DNA from: Lentisphaerota bacterium
Lineage (GTDB): Bacteria; Verrucomicrobiota; Kiritimatiellia; JAAZAB01
Direction of reading: 5' to 3'
Assembly: GCA_016182435.1 (NCBI GenBank)
Contig: JACPGN010000085.1
Span: forward strand, 1-5,741
DNA: 5,741 bases
Shown here: piece by piece, positions 5,372-5,741 of the stretch
Layout: each line of letters begins with the position of its first letter
How positions within the stretch are numbered: the stretch's first letter is position 1
The notes under the pieces: model-generated
What the model was told of the DNA's origin: nothing
Databases searched by the model: none
Seen by the model: only the letters and a program-made list of their open reading frames with translations
Made by a program: the position numbers and the translations under genes

Positions 5372-5741
5372 GCCGTTATCATAACCGTTGGCCGAAGCTC
5401 CCACGGCCACACCGGTAACGGCGCCGTTGGCCTGCAGGCCTACCGCCGTGCCGAAATTCGTGCCGTCCGCTGACCAGCCAACCCCGACACCGGAACCAAA
5501 ACCATTAGCGTACCAGCCCATGGCGGCGCCGGAAGACGCGCCGTTAGCGCCCCGGCCGACAGAAACCGCGTCGCTGTTAAAGTCAATATAGGCCACGTTG
5601 CTGACAATCTGCGCGCCCATGTTCAGAGGGCCGCTCATGGTCCCGCCCGTGAGCGGCAAATAGTTGGTTGTTGAGGCGCCAAGATATACCCAAGCCGGCG
5701 TGACGCTCTGGCCGGTGTTGAAATACAAGCCCTGTGAGCCG

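Larger units (their letters stand above)
4364..5741 (-). pseudogene. YadA-head-like / tail-fibre-like surface protein gene, broken by two frameshifts and an amber stop (5' end outside window)
   Basis: The reverse strand encodes a repeat protein entering from the right edge. The first part has LPLTGGTMSGPLNMG (about 5660-5610), a motif known from tail-fibre-like proteins. About 17 units of a 13-residue repeat, GAAVGxxANGxxx, follow (about 5580-4900), resembling the YadA head / Hep-Hag beta-roll. The end is a conserved-looking domain (HPLDPENKILRHYCLEGP, GNAQLVNG, then AVVQLPDYYSALN) closing with KSELQ at 4364-4366. Three lesions break it. An extra octamer at 5333-5340 shifts frame, and the shifted reading stops at 5276. 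An 11-nt loss at about 5029/5030 restores the original frame. A TAG at 4619-4621 splits NG from AVVQLP. No anchor is visible; location is probably extracellular. It may be a decayed gene, or an assembly error in repeats could explain part of it. No alternative intact frame exists. Confidence 0.8.

Noticed and set aside
4685..5473. Long plus-strand frame rich in Pro, Arg and His repeats
   Set aside because: It is the antisense reading of the 39-nt repeat array. The reverse strand gives recognisable GAAVGxxANG units and a conserved end domain.
4900..5580. Regular repeats that could suggest a CRISPR array
   Set aside because: The period is 39 nt with no constant-repeat/variable-spacer structure, and the array is coding sequence with a protein consensus.

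Overview
The window looks like a piece of chromosome from an environmental bacterium of the PVC group, most likely Verrucomicrobiota or a relative. This is inference. It rests on the mix of secreted FG-GAP/VCBS-type and YadA-head-type repeat proteins with housekeeping genes, the scarcity of Shine-Dalgarno sites, and intergenic regions full of short palindromic repeats built on a 'CACGGAT' motif. No phage, plasmid, CRISPR or transposase gene is visible.

Layout. (1) 1-538, minus: the N-terminal third or less of the DNA helicase RecD2, running off the left edge. (2) 539-665: a 57-bp palindromic element. (3) 666-1328, minus: a 220-residue single-pass membrane coiled-coil protein of unknown function, with a small palindrome inside its coding sequence. 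(4) 1329-1562: a divergent intergenic region with the first paired 'CACGGAT' repeat. (5) 1563-1648, plus: tRNA-Leu(GAG) with encoded CCA. (6) 1649-1856: a two-hairpin palindromic element. (7) 1857-2606, plus: rdgB/HAM1 (ITP/XTP pyrophosphatase). It carries a 75-nt palindromic element inserted in frame near the active site, and a repeat-derived C-terminal tail. (8) 2589-2661: the second paired repeat, which supplies the rdgB stop codon. (9) 2709-4232, minus: a secreted protein with a signal peptide, a beta-rich region, an FN3-like domain and five FG-GAP/VCBS-like repeats. (10) 4264-4357: the third paired repeat. (11) 4364-5741, minus: a broken YadA-head-like or tail-fibre-like gene running off the right edge. 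It has an 8-nt insertion, an 11-nt deletion and an amber stop.

The genes do not form an obvious pathway. RecD2 (DNA repair) and RdgB (nucleotide-pool cleaning) are both genome-maintenance functions but lie on opposite strands, separated by other genes. The two right-hand genes both encode extracellular repeat proteins. The common theme is heavy invasion by palindromic mini-elements: three copies of one paired-repeat family between genes, two further intergenic palindromes, and elements inside or at the end of coding sequences. The in-frame insertion in rdgB is the most interesting signal. It resembles in principle the Rickettsia palindromic elements, which are tolerated inside proteins. I see no evidence of a new multi-gene system.
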